This document shows positions 8,389 through 16,047 of a stretch of DNA of 20,124 bases, piece after piece. The notes under the pieces are model-generated. The model did no database searches and was not told where the DNA came from. It saw only the letters and a program-made list of their open reading frames with translations. Source of the DNA: Geminicoccaceae bacterium (GTDB lineage: Bacteria; Pseudomonadota; Alphaproteobacteria; Geminicoccales; Geminicoccaceae); contig JAGREZ010000095.1 in the NCBI GenBank assembly GCA_020446285.1, positions 1-20,124 of the forward strand, given 5' to 3'. Within the stretch, counting starts at the first letter, position 1. Every line of letters begins with the position of its first letter. Both the position numbers and the translations under genes were made by a program.

Positions 8389-8937
8389 ATGGTTCACCTG
8401 TTCGCCGCACCAGCACGAATGATCGTGGCGCTGCTCGCCCTCTGCTGGCTCATTCCGCCGCCGATTGCAACCGCGACCGAAGCCGGACCGCTTGAACTCG
8501 AAGAGCCCGGACCGCTGCCGCAGGCCACATTGCTGACCATGGACGGCGAAGAGACCGGACTGGATGCACATCAGGGCGAGATCGTCGTGGTGAACTTCTG
8601 GGCCACCTGGTGCGCTCCCTGCAAGCAGGAAATGCCCTCCCTCGCCCGCCTGCAGGCCGAATTCGACAAGGACGCATTCAGGGTCATCGCCATTGCCGTG
8701 GATCGCGCCGGACCGGAGAAGATCGAACGGTTCATGGCCGAGGCGCAAGCGTCCGCGCTCACCGTCTATCGTGACCCGACGATGGCCACGATGAAGGATT
8801 TCGGCCTGCGCGGCCTGCCGACGACGCTCCTCGTCGACCGCGAGGGCCGGATCATCGCCCGGCATGCCGGTTTCGCCGAATGGGACGCGCCCGACATCAT
8901 GGACACCATCCGCAAGTTGCTCGACGAAACCTCGTGA
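8389..8937 (+). CDS. TlpA-family thiol:disulfide interchange protein
   Basis: This 182-residue protein has an N-terminal hydrophobic segment (residues 10-27) that may be an uncleaved anchor or a signal peptide. A thioredoxin fold follows, facing the periplasm. The redox motif is WATWCAPCK with Cys75 and Cys78, and the cis-Pro loop is [12 protein letters not shown]. TlpA/ResA-like proteins reduce cytochrome c apoproteins or copper sites. Start 8389 gives a basic residue before the hydrophobic stretch; Met11 at 8419 is an alternative. It diverges from argH and converges on the ThDP enzyme gene, with 32 nt between their stops. No cytochrome c maturation gene is in view, so its partner is unknown. 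Confidence 0.92.
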   Translation: MVHLFAAPARMIVALLALCWLIPPPIATATEAGPLELEEPGPLPQATLLTMDGEETGLDAHQGEIVVVNFWATWCAPCKQEMPSLARLQAEFDKDAFRVIAIAVDRAGPEKIERFMAEAQASALTVYRDPTMATMKDFGLRGLPTTLLVDREGRIIARHAGFAEWDAPDIMDTIRKLLDETS

Positions 8938-8969
8938 TCCGCATCGACCGGCCGCGATCCGGGCTCAGC

Positions 8970-10676
8970 TCAGGCGATCCATTCGCTCACCGGTGCCGCC
9001 GCCTCGTCGAGCGGCTGGCTGATGATGTCGACGAGCGTCGGCCCTCCATGTTCGATGGCCTGACGCAGGACCGGTTCAAGCTCGTCCGGATTTTCGACCC
9101 GCCATGAGCGGACACCGTAGGCGCTGGCGACGGCCGCATGGTCGGTACGGTTGAAATCCACCGAATAGTAGCGCTCGCCGAAGCCGGAACGCTGTCCCGC
9201 CTTGATCCAGCCGAAGACGGCGTTGGAGAAGGTGATGAAGGTGATCGGCAGCCCGTAGCGCACGACCGTTTCGAGCTCGCCGCAGGTGAAGCCGAAACTG
9301 CCGTCGCCCATGAGCGCCACCACCTTCACCCCCGGCCGCCCGAATGCCGCGCCGACGGACGCGGAGAGCGCATAGCCGAGAGCGCCGTGCGCCCGGTTGG
9401 AGAAGAGCGTGCGGCCGGCACGGCGAATCTCGTAGAATGCCGATACATAGGGACAGGGAGTACCGGGATCGGCAACGACGATCGCATCGTCATCCAGCAG
9501 GCGGCGGAGCGTGGCAATGGTCCGTTCGGGACGGATCGGAAGATCGGCGCTCTCCGCCAGCGGCCGGAAATGCCGGGCCTTTTCGGCCTTCGCCCCGGCC
9601 ACCGCGGCCGCCCCTCCCTCGAAACCGGACGCATCGCCGCGTTCGTCGAGCCTCCTGTTCAGTGCCTCGAGCGTCAGCCGCGCATCACCGACGAGTGCCG
9701 CCTCGGTCCGGTAGGACGCGCCGATCACCTCCGGATCGCTGTCGATATGGAGAATGCGCGCCGAACGGTCCGGCACCCGCCATCTCTCGGTCGTCACCGA
9801 GCCGGCCCGGCACCCGGCGAAGAGCACCAGATCCGCCTTTTCCACCACCGCCCGTGTCGCCTGAACGCCACCATTGGAACCGACCACGCCGAGGCACAGC
9901 GGATGGGTCTCGGCAAGGCTTCCCTGCCCCGAAACGGTGGTGGCGACGACGAGCGACAACCGCTCGACGAATGTCTGCAACGCACCCTCGCCGCCGGCGA
10001 GCACGACCCCGCCGCCACAGATCATGACCGGAAAACGCGCCGAGGCGAGGGCATCGAGAAACGCGTCGAGCTTCGAGATGTCGGGACCGGCCGGCATGGC
10101 CGGCCATGTCGCATGGGCCGGATCCGCCCAGATCGCCTCGGGATCCACCGCCCCTCTCTGCACGTCGATGGGAAAGCCCAGATGCGCCGCGCCGGGCCGG
10201 CCCGTCGTCATCGTGCGAAAGGCCGAACGGACCATGTCGGGCACCATGTCCGAACGCGGCACCGTGCGGTTCCACTTGGTCAGCGGACGCATCAGCCCTT
10301 CCTGATCGAGTTCGGTCAGGGGGTAGTGGCCGCGTGAGGCGACCGAGACGTCGGAAGTGATGGCGAGCACGGGAACGGACGACTCGTTCGCCTCCACCAG
10401 CCCCGGAAGGATGTAGGTGGCACCACCGCCCGACGGTCCCTCGCAGATTCCCGGACGGCCGCTAACCCTTGCGTAACCATCGGCCATGTATGCTGCCGAT
10501 CGCTCGTCACGCGTGAGAATGTGGTCGATCCCGTGATCGAGCCGGTAGAGGGCGTCATAGAATGGCAGACTGGTGTCGCCGCAGAGGCCGAAGACGTGCC
10601 GCACACCATGTTCCTGGAGCATCCGCACCATGGCTTCGGCACCGTTCATCTCGTTGCTCGTCACGCCATCCGCCAT
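8970..10676 (-). CDS. thiamine diphosphate-dependent enzyme (acetolactate synthase-like)
   Basis: The 568 residues show the three-domain layout of the POX/AHAS family. The N-terminal pyrimidine domain has the activating Glu58 in TRDERSAAYMADGYAR. The middle domain contains PVMICGGGVVLAGG. The C-terminal PP domain has the ThDP/Mg motif GDGSFGFTCGEL ending in Asn485 (residues 457-485). Enzymes of this family decarboxylate or ligate 2-oxoacids or CoA/sulfonate substrates. No regulatory subunit gene (ilvN/ilvH) is adjacent, and a GntR/FCD regulator is divergent, so a catabolic role is more likely than branched-chain amino-acid synthesis. I cannot name the substrate. ATG 10676 is used; Met10 (10649) is an alternative. 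Confidence 0.9.
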   Translation of the reverse strand: MADGVTSNEMNGAEAMVRMLQEHGVRHVFGLCGDTSLPFYDALYRLDHGIDHILTRDERSAAYMADGYARVSGRPGICEGPSGGGATYILPGLVEANESSVPVLAITSDVSVASRGHYPLTELDQEGLMRPLTKWNRTVPRSDMVPDMVRSAFRTMTTGRPGAAHLGFPIDVQRGAVDPEAIWADPAHATWPAMPAGPDISKLDAFLDALASARFPVMICGGGVVLAGGEGALQTFVERLSLVVATTVSGQGSLAETHPLCLGVVGSNGGVQATRAVVEKADLVLFAGCRAGSVTTERWRVPDRSARILHIDSDPEVIGASYRTEAALVGDARLTLEALNRRLDERGDASGFEGGAAAVAGAKAEKARHFRPLAESADLPIRPERTIATLRRLLDDDAIVVADPGTPCPYVSAFYEIRRAGRTLFSNRAHGALGYALSASVGAAFGRPGVKVVALMGDGSFGFTCGELETVVRYGLPITFITFSNAVFGWIKAGQRSGFGERYYSVDFNRTDHAAVASAYGVRSWRVENPDELEPVLRQAIEHGGPTLVDIISQPLDEAAAPVSEWIA

Positions 10677-10708
10677 GTTGCTGTCCCCTCATTGTCCTGT
10701 CCGCCACG

Positions 10709-10726
10709 GGCCAGGTGCCGGTGGCC
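10709..10726. promoter_or_regulatory. candidate operator between ThDP enzyme and GntR genes
   Basis: In the 113-bp divergent intergenic region, GGCCA and TGGCC form a perfect inverted pair separated by 8 bp. GntR/FCD dimers bind short inverted repeats of about this size, and such regulators often act on their divergent neighbour. The core is GC-only, so chance occurrence in this genome is quite possible. No clear -35/-10 pair was found nearby. Confidence 0.25.
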
Positions 10727-10789
10727 GGCTGATTTGTCCATCGAAACGCGCGCATTCCGGGTCACGCCCTCGAAGTGGAAGGAAACCAG

Positions 10790-11434
10790 ATGGCCGGAAC
10801 GAGCCACGCACATGTCGACCGAATCCACGGCGAGATCAAGGCCATGCTATTCGGCCTCAGGCTCCCCCCGGGCGAACGGATCAACGAGAGCGCGCTTGCA
10901 AGGGAACTCGGTGCAAGCCGCACACCGGTCCGCGAGGCGCTGAACCGCCTCCTCGGCGAGGGGCTCGTCGATGCTGTCGCGGGCAAGGGGTTCCGGGCCG
11001 CAGGCATATGTCCGTCCCGGATCGCCGGGTTGCTCGAGGCGCGCGCGGCGATCGAGCGCGAAACGACCCTGCTCGCCGCCAGAAAGCGCACACCGGACGA
11101 GGCGGACCTGCTCGTCGCGATGGCCGAACGGTCGGACCGCGCCGGCATGTCCATGGAAGAACGCATCACCGCCGACGAGGCATTTCACATCGAAATCGCC
11201 CGCATGGCCCGCAACGCGGTGCTCGAACGCATCCTCATGGACATCCACACCGACATCCGCCTCGTGCACGCCCGCTGTCTCGATGCGAACGGTGAACACA
11301 CCCCTGACGAACACCGCGCGATCGCCGAATCCATCAGGCACGGCAATGGCTGGAAAGCCATGCTCGCCATGAACGCCCACATCACACAGGAAACCACCAC
11401 CATCACCAGCCTCCCCGTGACGGGCACGGCCTGA
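10790..11434 (+). CDS. GntR family transcriptional regulator, FCD domain
   Basis: The 214 residues form a winged-helix domain (about 8-72, with INESALARELGASRTPVREALNRLL typical of GntR) and an all-helical FCD effector domain (about 78-205). Probable metal/ligand residues in the FCD part are Asp129, His133, His175 and His197, in DEAFHIEIARMARNAVLERI and related segments. ATG 10790 is preceded by GGAAGGAAACC, a good ribosome-binding site; a GTG at 10775 in the same frame is less likely. It is divergent from the ThDP enzyme gene, so local control of that gene by a small organic acid is the natural guess. It converges with the dioxygenase gene, 49 nt between stops. Confidence 0.93.
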   Translation: MAGTSHAHVDRIHGEIKAMLFGLRLPPGERINESALARELGASRTPVREALNRLLGEGLVDAVAGKGFRAAGICPSRIAGLLEARAAIERETTLLAARKRTPDEADLLVAMAERSDRAGMSMEERITADEAFHIEIARMARNAVLERILMDIHTDIRLVHARCLDANGEHTPDEHRAIAESIRHGNGWKAMLAMNAHITQETTTITSLPVTGTA

Positions 11435-11483
11435 AGCCGCCCCGGCGCGAGGGGAAACCGCCCGATCCGATTTCCGTACCTTG

Positions 11484-12314
11484 CTAGCGCGCGTGGAACA
11501 CGAAGGAACGCATCGAGACTGCGGCGAGGTCTATGGTGTCCGTCATGAAGGCAAGATCGTCGCCCTTGTCGGATGCTCCGGCGATGGTGAGTGCGGGCAG
11601 ATAGTGATCGACGGTCGGGTGGGCCATGTGCAGAAGACTGCCCAGTCCCTCGCGATCCGCCAGCGCGGCGAAGTCGCGATGCTCCAGCCGGTCGGCGAAA
11701 CGTCGATCGAACTCGAGCGCGAAATCATGGGGCTTGCTGTCCGCACCCCAGTTCACCGCACGCAGATTGTGCACGACGTTACCGGAGCCGAGGATCAGCA
11801 CGCCCCGGTCGCGCAGTTCCGACAGCGTCCTGCCGATCTCGAGCTGGAAGTCGAGCCCGCGCGACATGTCGATCGAGACCTGAAACACCGGCACGTCCGC
11901 TTGGGGATACATGAAACCCAGCACCGTCCAGGCACCATGGTCGAGCCCCCAGCTGTCATCCTCCTCGCCATGATGGCTGGCGAGCAGTGTCGCCACTTCC
12001 CGCGCCAGTCCGGGCGCGCCATGCGCTGGATATTGCCGGGCGTACAGTGCCTCGGGAAACCCGTGGAAATCGTGGATCGTGCGGGGCATCGCCGAGACCT
12101 CGACAAGGGTGGTCCCACGCGACATCCAGTGCGCCGAAACGACCAGTATGGCCGCTGGCCGTGGCAGGGACCGACCGAGTTCCGACCATGCCCGGCTGTA
12201 GTCATTGTCCTCGATTGCATTCATCGGCGTGCCATGACCAAGGAACACAAGGGGCATGCGGTCGGATGGCGACAGCCTGTCGCGCAACGCATCAAGGGTT
12301 CGAACGGTGTTCAT
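11484..12314 (-). CDS. DODA-type extradiol aromatic ring-opening dioxygenase (YgiD-like)
   Basis: The 276-residue product belongs to the class III extradiol dioxygenase/DODA family, which includes the Escherichia coli zinc protein YgiD and plant DOPA dioxygenases. Probable metal ligands are His27 (FLGHGTPM), His62 (VVSAHWM) and His237 (HPTVDHYLP); His182 (GSGNVVHNLR) is another conserved active-site His. The reaction in the family is 4,5-cleavage of DOPA or a similar catechol; the physiological substrate here is unknown. ATG 12314 has AAAGGAAA upstream at good spacing. A longer frame to 12404 extends into the intergenic region and is not favoured. The gene is divergent from a LysR regulator, a common arrangement for this family. 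Confidence 0.92.
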   Translation of the reverse strand: MNTVRTLDALRDRLSPSDRMPLVFLGHGTPMNAIEDNDYSRAWSELGRSLPRPAAILVVSAHWMSRGTTLVEVSAMPRTIHDFHGFPEALYARQYPAHGAPGLAREVATLLASHHGEEDDSWGLDHGAWTVLGFMYPQADVPVFQVSIDMSRGLDFQLEIGRTLSELRDRGVLILGSGNVVHNLRAVNWGADSKPHDFALEFDRRFADRLEHRDFAALADREGLGSLLHMAHPTVDHYLPALTIAGASDKGDDLAFMTDTIDLAAVSMRSFVFHAR

Positions 12315-12427
12315 GACGGTTTCCTTTCGATCGCGCGGACTGACCGAAAACGTCCGCAGCGTCACGGGCCTCGATTCGGCCTTTCTTCTACGGCTTGCAG
12401 ACATTCAACGAAATGACGATTACAGTA

Positions 12428-12438
12428 AGATACTATCT
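12428..12438. promoter_or_regulatory. AGATA-C-TATCT palindrome in the dioxygenase/lysR divergent region
   Basis: A perfect 11-bp palindrome lies in the unusually AT-rich part of the 149-bp intergenic region, 25 bp before the LysR start codon. Two direct copies of CGAAATG flank it (12409-12415 and 12440-12446), 31 bp apart, about three helical turns. LysR regulators commonly bind such sites between themselves and a divergent target. Overlapping hexamers TACTAT (plus) and TAGTAT (minus) could serve as -10 elements, but no convincing -35 accompanies them. Confidence 0.35.
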
Positions 12439-12463
12439 CCGAAATGTTCGCAATTGGCATTCC

Positions 12464-13360
12464 ATGGACGTCATCGACGAACTCAGGGCCTTCGTGGCCA
12501 CCGCGCAGACCGGCTCGTTCACCGCCGCCGCCGGCCGGCTCGGCGTTTCGAACCGGCTGACCTCGAAATATGTCGCCGAACTGGAGGCACGGCTGGGGGT
12601 ACGGCTGCTGCAACGCACGACCCGTCGCGTCGGGCTGACGCCGGCGGGCGAGGATCTTCTGGCCCGTGCCCCGGCATTGCTCGACGAGCTCGATACGCTG
12701 CTGGCCGGGATCGCCGAGAACCGGCACGATTTTACCGGAACCATTCGCGTGTCCGCGCCGGTCACGTTCGGTGAAACCTTCATCACCGGCCTGCTGGCGC
12801 GATTCGCCGAACGGAACCCGGGAGTGAACTTCGATCTGCGGTTGAATGACCTCTATGCCGACCTCGCGCGGGAAGGGATCGATGTGGCCTTTCGCATCGG
12901 CCGGACCGAGACGCTCTCGCTCAAGGTCCGAAAGCTGGGCGAGGTCCGCTCGATCACGGTCGCGAGCCGGGACTATATCCATGCCCGCGGCCTGCCGGAT
13001 ACGCCGGAGGAGCTCGTTTTCCACGACTGCATCGTCGATACCAACCGCCGTGCACCCCGGCGCTGGATGTTCGAGCGGGACGGAACCGGCCTTGCGGTCG
13101 ATGTTCAGGGGCGGTTTCAGGTGAATTCCGCGCGCGCCGCCGTCGAACTTGCAGCCGCCGGACTGGGTATCGCCCACATACCGCGTTTCGCACTTCACGA
13201 CCCGATGGAAACGGGCCGCCTGCAAACGATTCTCGACAGGTTCGATGGCAGGCCGAGCCCGGTCAGTGCGGTCTATCTCGAGGGTCGGACCCTGCCGCGC
13301 AAGGTGCGCGCCCTGATCGACTTCGCCGCCCGGGACATTCGCTCGGCGGGCATCCTTTGA
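12464..13360 (+). CDS. LysR family transcriptional regulator
   Basis: The 298-residue product has the standard LysR size. An N-terminal winged helix-turn-helix (residues about 4-62) contains FVATAQTGSFTAAAGRLGVS, and the linker helix follows (SKYVAELEARLGVRLLQRTTR). The effector-binding domain begins near residue 90 with GTIRVSAPVTFGE, the form seen in the CrgA/PA2206-like subgroup. ATG 12464 (MDVIDELRAF) gives the canonical N-terminus; the upstream in-frame Met at 12395 would add 23 residues encoded by the AT-rich promoter region. Divergence from the DODA-type dioxygenase suggests it controls that gene in response to an aromatic or oxidised ligand. It converges with the K+ channel gene, 35 nt apart. 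Confidence 0.94.
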   Translation: MDVIDELRAFVATAQTGSFTAAAGRLGVSNRLTSKYVAELEARLGVRLLQRTTRRVGLTPAGEDLLARAPALLDELDTLLAGIAENRHDFTGTIRVSAPVTFGETFITGLLARFAERNPGVNFDLRLNDLYADLAREGIDVAFRIGRTETLSLKVRKLGEVRSITVASRDYIHARGLPDTPEELVFHDCIVDTNRRAPRRWMFERDGTGLAVDVQGRFQVNSARAAVELAAAGLGIAHIPRFALHDPMETGRLQTILDRFDGRPSPVSAVYLEGRTLPRKVRALIDFAARDIRSAGIL

Positions 13361-13395
13361 CAGGGTGCTGACGAAAGAAAGGCGCGGACAGGCCG

Positions 13396-14349
13396 TCAGT
13401 CGCCGGGCTTCCAGGCATCGAATTCATGTCCGCATTCGGGACAGCGGCAGGATAGCTTCTCGCTCTGCCTGCGTCTGACTTCCTGATACACCGACTTCGC
13501 GATATCCCTGCTGATGCCAAGCTGGCGGCGCAGCTCCTCGATCTTGCGGCCTTCGGTAAGATCGAGATGACCGTCTTCCAGCGCACAGCGGAATTCCTCG
13601 CGCAGCAGATCGCGACGGCGGTGCAGGTGGTCCGCAAGGCCGCTGGCGATGATGCCCGCCGGCAATGCCGCCATGCCGACACCAAGAATGGTGACGACGC
13701 CGCCGAACAGGCGTCCAAGCGGTGTGATCGGCGTGACATCACCATAGCCGACGGTCGTCAGGGTCACCAGCGACCACCACATCGCCGCCGGCACCGAACC
13801 GAACGCCTCGGGTTGCGCCTGATGCTCCACCAGATAGGCGCCGGCGGAGGCGAAGACCAGAAGAATGCCGAGAATCGAAAAGGCGGCGAGCAGGGTGGCC
13901 GATTCCTCCCTTATCACCCCCACGAGCACCGAAAGTGCCGGCGAATAACGGGTCAGCTTGTAGATTCGCAACAACCGCAGCACGCGCAGCATCTGGAAAT
14001 CCAGCGGCATGAACAGCGTCAGATAGAAGGGCAGGATCGCGACCAGATCGATCAGTGCGATCGGCGTGAGCGCGTGGCGCAGTCGTGCCTCCCAGGGCGG
14101 CAGGTCGGGCGCCGCCTCGACACTCACCCAGAGCCGGGCCGCATACTCGACCGTGAAGACCAGCGTCACCAGCAGATCGAATGTCTGGAACTGCCGGTAC
14201 CAGGCGATGAAGAGTTCCGGCACGGTCTCCAGTGCCACCGCAACGACACTGGCGATGATGAGTGCGATCAGCGCGAGTTCGACGAACCAGGACAGCCGGT
14301 CGGCGCGGCTCGGCTGTTCCAGCAGATGGTAGATCCGGCGGCGCGTCAT
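13396..14349 (-). CDS. voltage-gated-type potassium channel with Cys-rich C-terminal tail
   Basis: The 317-residue membrane protein has the six-helix Kv plan. S1 is about 21-40, S2 56-75 and S3 95-112. S4 (about 120-135) holds a regular positive series: Arg122, Arg125, Arg128, Lys131, Arg134. S5 is 152-173, the pore has selectivity filter TTVGYGD (198-204), and S6 is 214-238. A basic/acidic helical cytoplasmic tail follows and ends in CRCPECGHEFDAW with Cys301, Cys303, Cys306 and His308, resembling half of a zinc ribbon. It should form a tetrameric K+ channel in the inner membrane. ATG 14349 overlaps the LtrA stop by 4 nt (ATGA), so the two are co-translated. Confidence 0.93.
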   Translation of the reverse strand: MTRRRIYHLLEQPSRADRLSWFVELALIALIIASVVAVALETVPELFIAWYRQFQTFDLLVTLVFTVEYAARLWVSVEAAPDLPPWEARLRHALTPIALIDLVAILPFYLTLFMPLDFQMLRVLRLLRIYKLTRYSPALSVLVGVIREESATLLAAFSILGILLVFASAGAYLVEHQAQPEAFGSVPAAMWWSLVTLTTVGYGDVTPITPLGRLFGGVVTILGVGMAALPAGIIASGLADHLHRRRDLLREEFRCALEDGHLDLTEGRKIEELRRQLGISRDIAKSVYQEVRRRQSEKLSCRCPECGHEFDAWKPGD

Positions 14350-15548
14350 GCGTCTTCGCTGCGCATGTCCCGCAATGCCAGCATCAGCGGCCAGAACACC
14401 TGCGAGAACAGGGCGACCCCGAAGATCGCGTTCCCGGCGATCGCGGGCACATGCGGGAGCAGCGGGAGCAGGAGCAACGATACCGCGATGCCGAAGAGCC
14501 GCACCCGTCCATGGGCATGGCGCCGGGTGATGTCGCGTCCTGCCACGAGCGACTGCAGGACCATGATCGCGGCAAGGAAGATCGCCAGCCCCGTGCAGCC
14601 GATCCAGCCATAGTCGAGCGGATAGGGCTCCATGAAGCCGACATAGATCTCTCCGGCGAGGGCGACACCGACCATGATCGTGGACCACATCAGCACCATG
14701 TGCCCGAACCAGTAGCCCAGCAGGACGGCGGCCTTTCGATCCCTCGGCCTCGCATTGCCGACGCTGTCGAAGTAGATCCACCCAAGCGCGAACAGACAGA
14801 AACCGCCGATCACGAGATTGAAGAGCGCCCCGGCACCGGGCTTGTCGATCCCCTTGTCCGAAAGCGTCACCACCAGCTTGAAGAACCCCTCCCCCAGCAG
14901 GATCAGCATGATCAGGCCGAAGCGTTCCGACAGATGGCCCAGCCGGGGAACGAAGCGCCGAAAGCGCAGGGTTCCGATCTTCGGCAGCATGTATTGCAGC
15001 TGGATGCCGGCGATCCCGGCGCCGAAGACCCAGAATGCGAGCGGTTTCGGCAGGATGGCGGAAACCGCGAAGACGATGGCGAGGATGAAGAAATTGCGCC
15101 CCTGCTCGTAGGCGAGCCCCGCCGCCTCACCCTCGACGATCGTCCGTGCCCTCCAGTAGAGCAGCCCCGTGAACGCCCGGTTTGCCGCGAAGGCGAGCGC
15201 GAAATACACCCAGCCCTTGCCGGTTGCATTGTCGAGTGCCGCCGCCATGAACATGACGGTGACGATCTGCCCGGACATGATCATGCGGTGCGGAATGTCG
15301 GTGGAAATATAGAGCGAATTGTAAACGGAGCTGTCCGCCCACGCATAGAAGATCGTGACGAACAGCGCGGTGAAGATCAGGAATCCGTGCAGGTCGAGAT
15401 GGTGCGAAAGGAAGTTCCCGAGCAGGAAGATCGTGACGACATGAACGAGGTCGAAGAACAGTTCGACCCAGTGGACATGATCGGACGGATTGTCGACATC
15501 CATGTGATGCCGTGGCTTGCGCCAGATCGGAAACTCCTTGAGGGCCAT
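14346..15548 (-). CDS. LtrA family (low temperature requirement protein A) membrane protein
   Basis: A 400-residue, very hydrophobic protein with roughly ten or more membrane segments. Family marks are HWVELFFDLVHVVTI (residues 26-40) near the N-terminus and LSERFGLIMLILLGE (206-220) in the middle. LtrA was named for a Listeria monocytogenes mutant needing it for growth in the cold; its molecular function is not established. The conserved Glu/Asp/Arg residues in otherwise apolar helices suggest transport or proton coupling, but this is inference. ATG 15548 is preceded by GGGAAG. The stop overlaps the start of the K+ channel gene, suggesting a shared role in ion balance or membrane stress. A 386-bp gap lies upstream. 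Confidence 0.9.
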   Translation of the reverse strand: MALKEFPIWRKPRHHMDVDNPSDHVHWVELFFDLVHVVTIFLLGNFLSHHLDLHGFLIFTALFVTIFYAWADSSVYNSLYISTDIPHRMIMSGQIVTVMFMAAALDNATGKGWVYFALAFAANRAFTGLLYWRARTIVEGEAAGLAYEQGRNFFILAIVFAVSAILPKPLAFWVFGAGIAGIQLQYMLPKIGTLRFRRFVPRLGHLSERFGLIMLILLGEGFFKLVVTLSDKGIDKPGAGALFNLVIGGFCLFALGWIYFDSVGNARPRDRKAAVLLGYWFGHMVLMWSTIMVGVALAGEIYVGFMEPYPLDYGWIGCTGLAIFLAAIMVLQSLVAGRDITRRHAHGRVRLFGIAVSLLLLPLLPHVPAIAGNAIFGVALFSQVFWPLMLALRDMRSEDA

Positions 15549-15934
15549 GTCGCTTCCCGGATGTCTTGCGTTTGCAGGAGAGGATCGGGCTGAAGCCTCG
15601 AATCGGAGCCGTGCCTGTCAGTTCGCTTTCATGCCTCGCGCCACCTTCGCCCGCCAACACCCCGCGATCCATCCAGCCGCCCCGCGCCTTCTATCGCGAT
15701 TTTTCCGTTGAAAAAACCGGGAAGTTCGCCCCGTCCAGAGTTCCCCGCCCGCCTGCCATTCCCCGGAATCGCCACACGCATCGTCCTGCAGCGGACAGAA
15801 GCGTTGCAACGGTAAGTGCTGTGGATCGAGCGAATGATGGCTGGGGAACCGCCAGTTCGTCCATCCTGTTCAGGATGTCAGCAGGGCTGATCCGTTCAGG
15901 ATGTCGGCGGTGCTGAAAGGCGGACATTCGGGAA
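15549..15934. other. gene-free intergenic stretch between ltrA and tRNA-Val
   Basis: I see no supported gene in this 386-bp stretch. Short frames exist on both strands but their third codon positions lack the strong G/C bias of the neighbours. It should contain the promoter for the LtrA/channel pair and the 3' end of the tRNA transcript. Visible structures are a small hairpin TTTTTC-CGTT-GAAAAA (15700-15715) and the palindrome and direct repeat listed separately. No clear -35/-10 pair or rho-independent terminator was found. Confidence 0.6.
15862..15915. repeat. 26-bp-period tandem repeat with an internal palindrome
   Basis: GTTCAGGATGTCAGCAGGGC starting at 15868 is repeated with few changes from 15894, a period of 26 bp. 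The first copy is joined to CATCCTG on its left, making a perfect palindrome CATCCTG-TT-CAGGATG (15862-15877). The second copy retains only ATCC...GGAT. The element begins 20 bp beyond the CCA end of tRNA-Val. It could be a repeated protein-binding site, a decayed repeat element or part of the tRNA 3' trailer; nothing in the sequence decides this. Confidence 0.6.
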
Positions 15935-16009
15935 TGGTGGGCGCGACTGGGATTGAACCAGTGACCCCTACGATGTCAACGTAGTGCTCTCCCGCTGAGC
16001 TACGCGCCC
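15935..16009 (-). tRNA. tRNA-Val (anticodon GAC)
   Basis: On the minus strand the sequence folds as a complete 75-nt tRNA with encoded CCA. Acceptor GGGCGCG pairs with CGCGCCC, followed by discriminator A and CCA (15935-15937). The D arm contains GCTCAGCGGGAGAGC, the anticodon stem is CTACG/CGTAG with loop TTGACAT, and the T arm contains GGTTCAATCCC. The anticodon GAC (15975-15977) reads GTC and GTT valine codons. The 5' end at 16009 lies 34 nt after the barstar gene stop. Confidence 0.97.
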
Positions 16010-16018
16010 GACGCCGTG

Positions 16019-16047
16019 GATCTAGGACAATCCGGCGCGGGATTCAA
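16019..16047 (-). promoter_or_regulatory. candidate tRNA-Val promoter
   Basis: Reading the minus strand, TTGAAT (16047-16042) and TAGATC (16024-16019) are separated by 17 nt, and the second hexamer ends 9 nt before the tRNA 5' end. The spacing is ideal for a sigma-70-type promoter; the -10 match is modest (3 of 6 to the Escherichia coli consensus). The -35 element overlaps the stop codon of the barstar-like gene. Confidence 0.4.

Noticed and set aside
8970..10676. Naming the ThDP enzyme ilvB or xsc
   Set aside because: It has the general AHAS-like fold motifs but no adjacent regulatory subunit, phosphotransacetylase or other pathway gene, and no subfamily-specific motif that I can identify.
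13361..13395. Terminator between the convergent lysR and K+ channel genes
   Set aside because: The 35-bp gap has no GC-rich stem followed by a T-run on either strand. The other convergent gaps (8938-8969, 11435-11483) show only 4-bp stems.
15691..15927. 78-codon open frame on the minus strand between tRNA-Val and the LtrA gene
   Set aside because: Codon third positions lack the strong G/C bias of neighbouring genes, there is no ribosome-binding site, and the start lies in the repeat region.
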